40,986 nucleotides of DNA, taken from the NCBI GenBank assembly GCA_964548275.1, contig CAZJQI010000040.1:1-40986 (forward strand), written 5' to 3'. Source of the stretch: JAUVUV01 sp964548275. Its GTDB lineage: Bacteria; Gemmatimonadota; Glassbacteria; GWA2-58-10. The notes below the pieces were generated by a model that saw nothing but the letters and a program-made list of their open reading frames with translations, was not told the origin of the DNA and searched no databases. A program made the position numbers and the translations under genes. Of the stretch, positions 16,391 through 23,820 are shown in pieces (position 1 is the first letter of the stretch; each line of letters opens with the position of its first letter).

Positions 16391-16419
16391 TTGCAAAATT
16401 AGGATAAGTCTTTTATATT
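16391..16419 (+). promoter_or_regulatory. Sigma70-type promoter before the FmdB-like gene
   Basis: TTGCAA at 16391-16396 and TATATT at 16414-16419 with a 17-base spacer, 100 bases before the ATG of the FmdB-like gene. Confidence 0.5.
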
Positions 16420-16518
16420 CGTAAGTCTATCTGATCGGGAAAGCCGGGAAAATCAACTGGCACACCTTTTGCCGCTTCCTCTGGTCGGTGTGGTAACCTA
16501 AACAGAGTGGTCAACGAG

Positions 16519-16788
16519 ATGCCGATCTATGAATACGAATGCACTGATTGTGGGAACCGGTTCGAGATTCTTCAGGGTGTCAATGAAAAACCCGACCTGC
16601 ATTGTGAAAGCTGCAACGGAAACAGTATCCGGCGGATTTTGAGCCCCGGCTCTTTTGTTTTCAAGGGCAAGGGTTTTTACGCGACTGATTACAAAACCAA
16701 AGAGCAGAAAAAGGAAAAGGCCGAAACGCCCGCCTGCAAGGCCTGCTCCGAGGACGGCGGCTGCCCTGCGGAGAAAAGAACCGATTAA
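16519..16788 (+). CDS. FmdB-family zinc ribbon protein
   Basis: An 89-residue protein beginning MPIYEYECTDCGNRFEI, the hallmark FmdB/CxxC_CXXC_SSSS start, with the second knuckle CESCNG. A variable Lys/Glu-rich tail carries extra cysteines in CKACSEDGGC. The ATG at 16519 is chosen from the family N-terminus, although an in-frame GTG lies at 16507. The family's role is unclear; members have been proposed as regulators. It lies 115 bases before groES but outside the CIRCE control region. Confidence 0.88.
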   Translation: MPIYEYECTDCGNRFEILQGVNEKPDLHCESCNGNSIRRILSPGSFVFKGKGFYATDYKTKEQKKEKAETPACKACSEDGGCPAEKRTD

Positions 16789-16806
16789 AATTTTTTAAAC
16801 TCCTTA

Positions 16807-16833
16807 TTGGCACTCTTTTTAAAAGAGTGCTAA
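16807..16833 (+). promoter_or_regulatory. CIRCE element (HrcA operator) of groESL
   Basis: TTGGCACTC (16807-16815), nine bases, GAGTGCTAA (16825-16833). This matches the CIRCE consensus TTAGCACTC-N9-GAGTGCTAA with a single change. It lies 70 bases before groES. A TTGGCA within the left arm and TAATAA at 16831-16836 (18-base spacer) suggest that the promoter overlaps the operator, so HrcA binding would block RNA polymerase. hrcA itself is not in the window. Confidence 0.95.
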
Positions 16834-16903
16834 TAATTAATCTCTAACTTTTTCTATTTTCCATAGTTCCAACCATCAAAACCTTAACCTATGAGGAGCA
16901 GTT

Positions 16904-17188
16904 ATGAAAATCAAACCCTTAGCTGACCGTGTAGTTGTCAAGCCCCTGGAGGAGGCTGAACAGAAAAAGGGAAGCATAATCATCCCGGATACTGCCAAGG
17001 AAAAACCCCAGAAGGGCAAAATCGTGGCGGTCGGTCCGGGAAAGATGACCGATGACGGCAAAAGAATCAAGATGGAACTCAAGAAAGGAGATGTTGTTTT
17101 CTACAGCAGGTATTCAGGTAGCGAGGTTACCATTGACGGCGATGAATATCTGATCCTGCGCGAAAGCGACATTCTGGCCATTGTCTAA
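16904..17188 (+). CDS. groES: Co-chaperonin GroES
   Basis: A 94-residue protein of normal length. It starts MKIKPLADRVVVKPLEEAEQ, has the mobile-loop region around GSIIIPDTAKEKPQKG and ends in the conserved YLILRESDILAIV. GAGGAG at 16893-16898 precedes the ATG. It caps the GroEL ring during ATP-dependent protein folding in the cytoplasm. It is followed by groEL after 101 bases, and both are controlled by the CIRCE element upstream. Confidence 0.98.
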   Translation: MKIKPLADRVVVKPLEEAEQKKGSIIIPDTAKEKPQKGKIVAVGPGKMTDDGKRIKMELKKGDVVFYSRYSGSEVTIDGDEYLILRESDILAIV

Positions 17189-17289
17189 GTTTTCTTAAAG
17201 AAGCTGTCTTTAAATTACAAAAACTATCTTTTCATAGACCGGAGCCGTTTTAGCCGCGGTTTTCCGGTGGAGATGAAGGAGGAATAGTT

Positions 17290-18912
17290 ATGGCGAAAAT
17301 ATTGGAATTCAGCGCGGAAGCTCGTGCCAGCCTCATGGATGGAGTAAAACAGCTGGCCGATGCGGTCAGGATTACTCTGGGCCCCAAAGGCCGTAATGTG
17401 GTTCTTGATAAGAAGTTCGGTGCCCCCACTGTCACCAAGGATGGTGTAACCGTGGCCAAGGAAATCGAACTCGAGGAGCCTTTCGAAAACATGGGCGCAC
17501 AGATGGTCAAGGAAGTCGCTACCAAGACCAGCGATGTCGCCGGTGACGGTACCACAACCGCCACCGTGCTCACCCAGGCGATTTTAAAGGAAGGTCTGAA
17601 AGGTGTTACCGCCGGCGTCAATGCCATGAGCATCAAGCGCGGCATCGACAAGGCTGTGGAAAAAGTCGTCGGTGAGCTGAAAAAATTCTCCACTCCCTGC
17701 AGGGACAAACTGGAGATCAGCCAGATCGGTACGATCTCGGCCAACGCCGACAAGGAAATCGGTGAACTTATCGCTGATGCTATGGAAATAGTCGGTAAAG
17801 ACGGCGTAATTACCTCGGAAGAGTCCAAGACTGCTGAAACCTACCTGGATACTGTGGATGGTATGCAGTTCGACAGAGGCTACCTGAGCCCTTATTTCAT
17901 CACCGACAGCGAAAAAATGGAAGTTGTCCTCGAGGATGCCTACGTGCTGATTTACGATAAAAAAATCAGCGCGATGAAAGATCTCCTGCCCGTGCTGGAG
18001 AAAGTCGCCCAGAGCGGCAAGCCAATGTTGCTTATCGCCGAGGATATCGAGGGCGAAGCTCTGGCCACTCTCGTGGTGAACAAGATCCGCGGCACCCTGA
18101 AAGTGGCAGCGGTCAAGGCTCCCGGTTTCGGAGACCGCCGCAAGGCAATGCTTGATGACATCGCGATCCTGACCGGCGGCCGGGTGATCAGCGAGGAAAT
18201 CGGCCTCAAGCTCGAAAACGCTGTGATCGGTGATCTCGGCAAAGTGAAACGCATCGCCATCGATAAAGACGACACCACCCTGGTCGAGGGTTCCGGAAGC
18301 AAGAGCGATATCCAGGGACGGATCGGCCAGATCCGTCAGCAGATCGAGGATACCACCAGCGATTACGACCGTGAGAAACTTCAGGAACGCCTTGCCAAAT
18401 TGGCCGGCGGCGTGGCTGTAATCAATGTCGGAGCGCCCACCGAGGTGGCCATGAAAGAGAAAAAGTCACGTCTTGAGGACGCTCTCCATGCGACCAAGGC
18501 TGCTGTGGAGGAAGGTATCGTTGCTGGCGGCGGTGTGGCTCTGCTGCGCTGTATCCCGGTTCTTGACAAGCTTAAAGTAAAAGATCCGGACGAACAGGTC
18601 GGAGTTAACATCGTCAAACGCGCCCTCGAAGAACCTCTGCGCCAGATCGCCAATAACTCCGGTGTCGAGGGTTCGGTGATTGTCGAAAAGGTCAAGACCT
18701 CCACTAAAAACATTGGTTACAATGCTACCACAGATAAGCTGGAGGATCTTGTTCAAGCCGGTGTGATCGATCCGACCAAGGTCGTGCGGATCGCCCTGGA
18801 AAATGCAGCCTCCATCGCCGGACTAATGCTCACCACCGAGGCTACTGTTACAGAGAAGCCGGAAAAGAAAGAGATGGCTCCTCCAATGCCGCCCGGCGGT
18901 GACATGTACTGA
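17290..18912 (+). CDS. groEL: Chaperonin GroEL
   Basis: A 540-residue chaperonin with the ATP-site signatures LGPKGRNVVLDKKFGAP and VAGDGTTTATVL near the N-terminus, and the equatorial-domain stretch VEEGIVAGGGVALLR near residue 410. The length is normal. The C-terminus, after EKPEKKEMAPPMP, ends PGGDMY rather than in repeated GGM units. Ribosome binding site AAGGAGG at 17276-17282. It forms the folding chamber with GroES. A strong terminator begins 33 bases after the stop. Confidence 0.98.
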   Translation: MAKILEFSAEARASLMDGVKQLADAVRITLGPKGRNVVLDKKFGAPTVTKDGVTVAKEIELEEPFENMGAQMVKEVATKTSDVAGDGTTTATVLTQAILKEGLKGVTAGVNAMSIKRGIDKAVEKVVGELKKFSTPCRDKLEISQIGTISANADKEIGELIADAMEIVGKDGVITSEESKTAETYLDTVDGMQFDRGYLSPYFITDSEKMEVVLEDAYVLIYDKKISAMKDLLPVLEKVAQSGKPMLLIAEDIEGEALATLVVNKIRGTLKVAAVKAPGFGDRRKAMLDDIAILTGGRVISEEIGLKLENAVIGDLGKVKRIAIDKDDTTLVEGSGSKSDIQGRIGQIRQQIEDTTSDYDREKLQERLAKLAGGVAVINVGAPTEVAMKEKKSRLEDALHATKAAVEEGIVAGGGVALLRCIPVLDKLKVKDPDEQVGVNIVKRALEEPLRQIANNSGVEGSVIVEKVKTSTKNIGYNATTDKLEDLVQAGVIDPTKVVRIALENAASIAGLMLTTEATVTEKPEKKEMAPPMPPGGDMY

Positions 18913-18945
18913 GCTCTCGATCAGAGCGCAAAGCAGTTGAAACTC

Positions 18946-18979
18946 AACCCGCCGCCCGGGTTCGGGCGGCGGGTTTTTT
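18946..18979 (+). terminator. Rho-independent terminator of groESL
   Basis: A 13-bp GC-rich stem (18946-18958 with 18963-18975) and a four-base loop, running into TTTTTT at 18974-18979. Confidence 0.95.
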
Positions 18980-18995
18980 GGTTCGATATTCACTC

Positions 18996-19023
18996 TTGCC
19001 GTTAGCTTGCCCTCTCTTATATT
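18996..19023 (+). promoter_or_regulatory. Possible promoter for the AAC(3)-like gene
   Basis: TTGCCG at 18996-19001 and TATATT at 19018-19023, with a 16-base spacer, lie between the groEL terminator and the ATG at 19094. Confidence 0.4.
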
Positions 19024-19093
19024 ACATTGATTTTCAAGGCCTGAAGATTTATCCCCGATAATTTGATATTGAATGCTTTCCTGAGTATAGTCT

Positions 19094-19906
19094 ATGACGA
19101 AAATTGATAAGACTATATTGATTCGCGAGTTAAAAGCCCTGGGCCTGAGTGCGGGGGATTGGGTCGCGGTACACAGTTCGATGAAAGCGATCGGCTGGGT
19201 TGAAGGCGGCCCGGCGGAGGTGATCGAGTCGCTCATCAAGGCAGTGGCTCCCGGTGGAGTGGTGATGATGCCGCTTTTCATTATCCCGGATCAAGAGCCG
19301 ATAGACCTGGCTGTAAAGCCCACTTACCTGGGACTTCTGACCGAAACATTCCGTAAATTTCCCGGCGTAGTCCGCTCGCCCCACCCTACGCATTCGGTGG
19401 GAATTTACGGGCCAGGAGCGCATGAAATTGCCGAGTCTCACCGCAATTCAACTTATATCGGTCGGGAAGGTCCTTACCATCAACTGGCCCTGAACAGCGG
19501 GTGGGTACTGCATGTGGGCACGGATTTCAACTCGAGCAGTATCATTCACCTGGCCGAGGTGCTGGCCCAGGTGCCTTATCTCGATATTTCTTATCCCCTG
19601 TTTGAAAAGGCTTTCATTGCCCGAGCCACGGACGGCAGCATAGTCAAAGCCCAACCCAGGGAAGTTCCTGGAGACAGTAAGATGTTCTATCTGGTTCAGG
19701 AGGAGATGGACCGCCGTGGCCTTCTGCGAAAGGGCCTGATCGGCCAGGCCCCCGCGATTCTGGCACGGGCTTCCGAAATACTTGATGTTGCCGTGGAGAT
19801 GATGCGTGAAAATCCATGGCAGTTTCTCTGTGATTTCCCCTATTGTTCGGCTTGCCGGAAGGCGGAAAAATTGAAAAACCGGACCGCAGGCCTTGCCCCC
19901 GGCTAA
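19094..19906 (+). CDS. AAC(3)-family N-acetyltransferase
   Basis: A 270-residue member of the antibiotic N-acetyltransferase (AAC(3)/YokD) family. Typical elements are DWVAVHSSMKAIGWVEGG at the N-terminus, APGGVVMMPLF, and RSPHPTHSVGIYGPGAHEI, which holds the conserved HP-x-HS histidines. The family transfers acetyl from acetyl-CoA to an amino group; many chromosomal members are not proven to confer aminoglycoside resistance. The C-terminus has a short Cys-bearing extension (CDFPYCSAC). Only a weak ribosome binding site precedes the ATG. The gene ends 13 bases before a CBM9-like gene with which it is probably co-transcribed, which hints at a carbohydrate-related substrate. Confidence 0.85.
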   Translation: MTKIDKTILIRELKALGLSAGDWVAVHSSMKAIGWVEGGPAEVIESLIKAVAPGGVVMMPLFIIPDQEPIDLAVKPTYLGLLTETFRKFPGVVRSPHPTHSVGIYGPGAHEIAESHRNSTYIGREGPYHQLALNSGWVLHVGTDFNSSSIIHLAEVLAQVPYLDISYPLFEKAFIARATDGSIVKAQPREVPGDSKMFYLVQEEMDRRGLLRKGLIGQAPAILARASEILDVAVEMMRENPWQFLCDFPYCSACRKAEKLKNRTAGLAPG

Positions 19907-19919
19907 AAGGAGGTATTCG

Positions 19920-20612
19920 ATGAGCGGGAAAGTCGATCTACCCGAATATTCTGTGTTCAGAACCGAAACACCGATCAATATTGACGGTCGTTTGGACGAT
20001 CCGGCCTGGGAAAAAGCACAGATAATGGAGCTTGTTGACAATGTAACCGGCAAACCTCCACGTTTACCGACCACAGCCAGGATGCTCTATGATGACGAAT
20101 GGCTTTACGTGGGCTACCATAGCGTGGATCACGATATCTGGGGAACCATGAAGCGCCACGACGACCCGATATATGATGAAGAGGTGGTGGAGATTTTCCT
20201 CGACCCGGCAGGCCTTCTTACCGCCTATTATGAACTGGAGATCAGTCCGTTGAATACCAGATTCGACGCTCTTATCATCAATGATGCCGAGGTCGCCGGT
20301 ACTGTTGAACGGGGACCCAGGTTTCAGGGATTTATCGCCTGGGATCCTATTGGATTCAAACACGGAGTATATGTTAAAGGGGAGTTAAACACCCATGACG
20401 GCAAAGCCGAATTCTGGGAATGTGAAATGGCGATTCGCTTCGATGAGCTGTTTCTGGGAAAAAATCTGCCTCCGATACCCGGAGATGTCTGGCGGGGAAA
20501 CCTTTACCGGATCGATATCGAGGGGAAACGGATCGAGGAGAGCGCTTTCAGCCCTACCGGGAAAGAGGATTTCCATGTGCCGTCGCGCTTCGGTAAGTTC
20601 GTTTTTAAATAA
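19920..20612 (+). CDS. Carbohydrate-binding family 9-like protein
   Basis: A 230-residue protein made up of one CBM9/DOMON-like beta-sandwich. The recognisable start is INIDGRLDDPAWEKAQ, followed by ARMLYDDEWLYVGYHS, VVEIFLDPAG and YYELEISPLNT. No signal peptide is visible, which is unusual for a carbohydrate-binding protein. The ATG at 19920 has AAAAGGAGG at 19905-19913 overlapping the previous stop; a GTG or ATG further upstream is not needed. Such stand-alone CBM9-like proteins are common in environmental bacteria with unknown ligands. Confidence 0.85.
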   Translation: MSGKVDLPEYSVFRTETPINIDGRLDDPAWEKAQIMELVDNVTGKPPRLPTTARMLYDDEWLYVGYHSVDHDIWGTMKRHDDPIYDEEVVEIFLDPAGLLTAYYELEISPLNTRFDALIINDAEVAGTVERGPRFQGFIAWDPIGFKHGVYVKGELNTHDGKAEFWECEMAIRFDELFLGKNLPPIPGDVWRGNLYRIDIEGKRIEESAFSPTGKEDFHVPSRFGKFVFK

Positions 20613-20690
20613 CCCACTCGGACCGGTTAGTGAGAGTTATAGGGGCTGACAGTCAGAGAATGAATCAATCTGCAAACCATACAGACCTGA

Positions 20691-20740
20691 GCAAAAAAAA
20701 GCTTTTTCCGAAAAATACAGGAAAAAGCTTTGATCTTTTA
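20691..20740. terminator. Bidirectional terminator between the CBM9-like gene and HU
   Basis: A 12-bp stem, AAAGCTTTTTCC (20698-20709) with its complement at 20720-20731. On the minus strand it is followed by a run of eight T (complement of 20693-20700), which fits termination of the HU gene. On the plus strand it is followed by TGATCTTTT. Confidence 0.85.
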
Positions 20741-20792
20741 AAAATAAACTTTATATGATCAACTGAGAGTTAATAAACCAGGCCGGCCGGCC

Positions 20793-21065
20793 TTAGTTCA
20801 AAAGGTTGTTCAGTTCTCTGCTGACCTTGAAAAACGCCTTTTTCTTCGACGGTACGAAAACCTCTTTGTTTGTCTTTGGATTGCGAGCTTTGCGGGCTTT
20901 ATGGTTTTTTACTTTGAAAGTGCCGAAACCGCGGATTTCCAAGTGCTTGTTATCTTTCAGACAGCTTTTGATTTCTTCCAGAAACTGTTCGACCACCACT
21001 TTTACGTCTTTGGCTGTAAAACCGGTTTTTTCGGCAATAAGTTCAACTATGTCGGCTTTGGTCAT
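20793..21065 (-). CDS. hup: HU-family DNA-binding protein
   Basis: A 90-residue nucleoid protein of typical length. The N-terminus MTKADIVELIAEKTGFTAKDV and the DNA-binding arm with IRGFGTFKVKNHKARKARNP, including the RNP turn, are diagnostic of the HU/IHF family. Whether it is the homodimeric HU or an IHF-like form cannot be told from sequence alone. GGGAGG lies about nine bases before the ATG on the minus strand. It ends near a shared hairpin terminator at 20698-20731. Confidence 0.95.
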   Translation of the reverse strand: MTKADIVELIAEKTGFTAKDVKVVVEQFLEEIKSCLKDNKHLEIRGFGTFKVKNHKARKARNPKTNKEVFVPSKKKAFFKVSRELNNLLN

Positions 21066-21385
21066 GAAAAAAATCCTCCCTGCGAAAAGAAAGAACTTTG
21101 ACAGATATGGGCTGCTTGTTAAGAGGAATGGCTAATAAATTACCTATCTGATTAGGTGACTGATGATTTTAATGAAACAAGTCTATCGCAGAAATGGAAA
21201 AATCGCAAGAAAAAAATCAGGCTAAATAATTTGTAAATTCATATTTTACTGTGTCGGGTCTTGATTGTAAATATTTATTTTTGACTTTTCCTTAGCCAGT
21301 TGAATTTGCAGAGAAATTGTCCAGACCCTGGCGGTATCGAATTATTCCGGCAGGAAGTCTGTACTTTGTCGAAAGGTTATTCAAA
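21066..21385. other. Divergent intergenic region between HU and the dehydrogenase
   Basis: About 320 AT-rich bases holding the 5' regions of both genes. No third gene was found. The dehydrogenase frame is open back to a TTG at 21317, but that stretch lacks family similarity. Confidence 0.5.
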
Positions 21386-22393
21386 ATGCCTCCAAGGATT
21401 CTCATTCCCGTCCGTTCAATATATCGCGCGGATCTGCTTCCCGAACAAGTGATCAATACCCTGGGGGAATTCGCTGAGATCGAAATTGTGGTAGACCCGG
21501 CAGAACTGAGCCGTGATGAATATGCCCGTCTTTTCGCAAACAAAGACGGGGTTCTCTCAACCTGGAATACTCCTCTGATCGACAGCCAGGTGCTCGAGCA
21601 GGCGAATGAGCTGAAAATTATCTCCCACGCCGGCGGTGAAGTGCGGCCCTTTATCTCGCCGGAAATATTCTCGCTCAAACCGGATCTGGTACTCTGCAAT
21701 GCTTCCAATGTGATGTCTAAACCAGTAGCCGAGCACATCCTGTGCGTGACCCTGGCCTGCCTGCGAAACCTCTTTCATCTCAGACAATGGGTCAAAGAGG
21801 ATAAAAACTGGTGGGAATACGATAAAAGCAAAAACGTTAGCCTGCTGGAGAAAAAGGTCGGTATTGTGGGCCTGGGGCAGATTGCCTGGGAATTTATCAA
21901 GCTGGTGCGGCCTTTTGATGTCGAGCTCTGGGTTTTCAGCCGCCACCTGAGTGATCAGGAGGCCGCCAGGGAAGGCTTGCGCAAGAGTTCACTCGATGAG
22001 ATTTTTTCCTCTTGTGACGTAATCACAATCAGTGCGGCCAGTGTCCTCCAGAATCGCCTCTTGATCGACGCCCGGTTGCTTGGGATGATAAAGCCCGGGG
22101 CCGTGTTGGTGAACAACGCCCGCGGAATGCTAATCGACGAACCGGCCCTGATCCGTGAACTGGAAACCGGCCGCTTCAGTGCCGCGATCGATGTCACAGA
22201 CCCGGAACCGCCAGCAGCGGACAACGGGCTGAGGCATCTGAATAATGTGCTGCTCACCCCCCATATCGGCGGGCCTACCCCGGCTCAGAGGATCTGGATG
22301 GTCAATGAAGCAGTGGACAACCTGAAAGCCTTTTTCCAGGGAGGCACAGTCCGGGGGATTATCGACAAAAAGCGATTTTCCTACATGGCCTGA
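21386..22393 (+). CDS. NAD-dependent D-2-hydroxyacid dehydrogenase
   Basis: A 335-residue protein of the D-isomer 2-hydroxyacid (phosphoglycerate) dehydrogenase family. The nucleotide-binding motif is VGIVGLGQIAW (G162, G164), and the catalytic triad is visible as R246 in NNARG, E274 in DPEPP and H293 in LTPHIGG. There is no ACT domain at the C-terminus. The ATG at 21386 begins MPPRILIPVRS, the usual first strand, with AAAGG upstream. The substrate is unknown; 3-phosphoglycerate or another sugar-derived 2-hydroxyacid are possible. A hairpin terminator follows at once. Confidence 0.9.
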   Translation: MPPRILIPVRSIYRADLLPEQVINTLGEFAEIEIVVDPAELSRDEYARLFANKDGVLSTWNTPLIDSQVLEQANELKIISHAGGEVRPFISPEIFSLKPDLVLCNASNVMSKPVAEHILCVTLACLRNLFHLRQWVKEDKNWWEYDKSKNVSLLEKKVGIVGLGQIAWEFIKLVRPFDVELWVFSRHLSDQEAAREGLRKSSLDEIFSSCDVITISAASVLQNRLLIDARLLGMIKPGAVLVNNARGMLIDEPALIRELETGRFSAAIDVTDPEPPAADNGLRHLNNVLLTPHIGGPTPAQRIWMVNEAVDNLKAFFQGGTVRGIIDKKRFSYMA

Positions 22394-22413
22394 TTCTACT
22401 GCCTGGCTGTCAA

Positions 22414-22454
22414 CAAAAAACCCCTGCCGGATTCGCCTCGGGCAGGGGGTTTTT
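22414..22454. terminator. Bidirectional terminator between the dehydrogenase and the RpoZ-like gene
   Basis: AAAAAACCCCTGCC (22415-22428) pairs with GGCAGGGGGTTTTT (22441-22454) with one bulged G. It gives T-runs on both strands between two convergent genes. Confidence 0.85.
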
Positions 22455-22476
22455 GCAAAAGCTGAAAGCCATGAAT

Positions 22477-22719
22477 TCAGCTTTTCTCCTTGAAAATGGA
22501 CTTGGGCTTTTTCTTGGTCATCTTGCGGTCGACAATCTCGAAGTTCAATTCACCGGCACAGAGCCTGTCCAGACTTTCGGAAGTGCACTTTTTATCTAAA
22601 TACTGCGTGGAATCGCGGTACTGGTCGTGAAGCTTGCGCGCGAACTTGGCAGCAATCACGCAGCCAGCATACTTGGAGGAACTTTTGGAGGCTAATTCAT
22701 CGGGTGTGTAATTCTTCAT
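22477..22719 (-). CDS. rpoZ: RNA polymerase omega subunit-like protein
   Basis: An 80-residue protein. SSKYAGCVIAAKFARKLHDQ matches the conserved omega motif (SKY-x-lVi-AAKRAR), and the following LDRLCAGELNFEI matches the alpha-helix/GkI segment. The C-terminus is basic. The length is that of a small omega. GGAGGG is six bases before the ATG on the minus strand. Omega helps assemble RNA polymerase. The sequence is divergent (a Lys/Phe replaces the usual Lys/Arg pair), so I place it in the family with moderate confidence. Confidence 0.78.
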   Translation of the reverse strand: MKNYTPDELASKSSSKYAGCVIAAKFARKLHDQYRDSTQYLDKKCTSESLDRLCAGELNFEIVDRKMTKKKPKSIFKEKS

Positions 22720-22730
22720 AAGTTACCCTC

Positions 22731-22776
22731 CGGGTTGGGCTAGGCAATAAAAACGGGTTGGGCTAGGCAATAAAAA
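22731..22776. repeat. Perfect tandem duplication of 23 bp in the rpoZ leader
   Basis: Bases 22731-22753 (CGGGTTGGGCTAGGCAATAA, then AAA) are repeated exactly at 22754-22776. It lies directly upstream of the RpoZ-like ribosome binding site on the minus strand. Confidence 0.95.
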
Positions 22777-22827
22777 AGCGTTTTCCTCAAAACCACCACT
22801 GCCATGACAGCCCTGAATATGATATTG

Positions 22828-22839
22828 TTGGGAACCCAA
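22828..22839. other. 12-bp perfect palindrome
   Basis: TTGGGAACCCAA, self-complementary, in the divergent region between the RpoZ-like gene and grpE. It could be an operator half or chance. Confidence 0.4.
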
Positions 22840-22892
22840 AAAGATTTAGAATTAACAGCTTACAAAACAGAACTGCTTCGGCAGATAATATA

Positions 22893-22921
22893 TTGACAGT
22901 ATTCAAAGTAAATTTTATTAT
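22893..22921 (+). promoter_or_regulatory. Sigma70-type promoter for grpE
   Basis: TTGACA at 22893-22898 and TATTAT at 22916-22921 with a 17-base spacer; a TATAAT at 22919-22924 overlaps. The leader to grpE is about 150 bases. No CIRCE element is present here. Confidence 0.65.
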
Positions 22922-23077
22922 AATTTAATTGATTGAAAAGATCAAGTATTTAATCTTTATGCCAATATGCGGTCCATGGACAGGAGAGAATTAACCTGTA
23001 GTTTGTCGGAGGTGTTTCTTCCGGAACCAGGGACCCTTGGCGCGGAGTAAAATAAGGATCAAGGAGTGAGGATAAGT

Positions 23078-23692
23078 ATGAGTAAAGACAAAGGAAAGAA
23101 ACATGGTGGCGGTAAATCAACAAAGAGGCACCAGCCTTCGGTTAAAGAACGGGAAAAGATTGAAATGAATAAGGTTAAATCAAATACCGGGCTTAAAGAT
23201 TCCGCGCTTGAGGCCGAACAGGCCGCCGAGGTGGAGCAGTCCCTGGAAGATAAACTGGCGGAAACCGAAGACCGGTACCTTCGCGCGCTGGCCGCACTGG
23301 AAAACTTCAAGCGCCGCTCCGAGAAGGAAAAAAGCGAGCTTTCAAGCTATGTCAAGATTACTATTTTGCGCGATATCATTCCGCTGCTCGATGATTTCAA
23401 ACGCTTTTTCGAGCATGTCGAAAATGGTAAGAGCGCCTTGGACGAAAGCTTTATACAGGGTGTCGAGATGATCCGGAATTCCCTGGTAAAGGTCCTGGAG
23501 AAACATGGTGTGGAAGCGGTCGAGGAGGCCGGAGTCCCGGTTGACTATAACCTGCACGAGGCAGTGCTTACCGAGCCTGTGAAAGAAAAGGAGAAAGACC
23601 ATACCGTAGTACAGGTGCTGGAGGTCGGCTACCGGATTGGAGATAAACTGATCCGGCCGGCAAAGGTAAAAGTGGGTATATATAATAAGTAG
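23078..23692 (+). CDS. grpE: Nucleotide exchange factor GrpE
   Basis: A 204-residue protein. A charged, disordered N-terminus is followed by the long dimerisation helix (LEDKLAETEDRYLRALAALENFKRR) and the C-terminal beta domain with the family signature GYRIGDKLIRPAKVKVG. It releases ADP from DnaK. The ATG at 23078 with GAGGA at 23068-23072 is chosen over the GTG at 23066. dnaK, dnaJ and hrcA are not adjacent, unlike in many bacteria. Confidence 0.96.
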   Translation: MSKDKGKKHGGGKSTKRHQPSVKEREKIEMNKVKSNTGLKDSALEAEQAAEVEQSLEDKLAETEDRYLRALAALENFKRRSEKEKSELSSYVKITILRDIIPLLDDFKRFFEHVENGKSALDESFIQGVEMIRNSLVKVLEKHGVEAVEEAGVPVDYNLHEAVLTEPVKEKEKDHTVVQVLEVGYRIGDKLIRPAKVKVGIYNK

Positions 23693-23820
23693 GAACTGTT
23701 GAATCAGGGCAATTGGGGGAGTAGATATTGACAGGAGCGCTGGATTGTGGCAACTTGATTCAGAGGATGTTTTGACGGAAACTCTGTGACTGTTTAAACT
23801 TTGGATGAGCAACTGGAAAA

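Noticed and set aside
20064..20363. 99-codon minus-strand frame
   Set aside because: Antisense to the CBM9-like gene with no supporting signals.
23693..23820. Possible tRNA or small RNA between grpE and nfeD
   Set aside because: No cloverleaf, no T-arm GTTCRA pattern and no terminator hairpin found.
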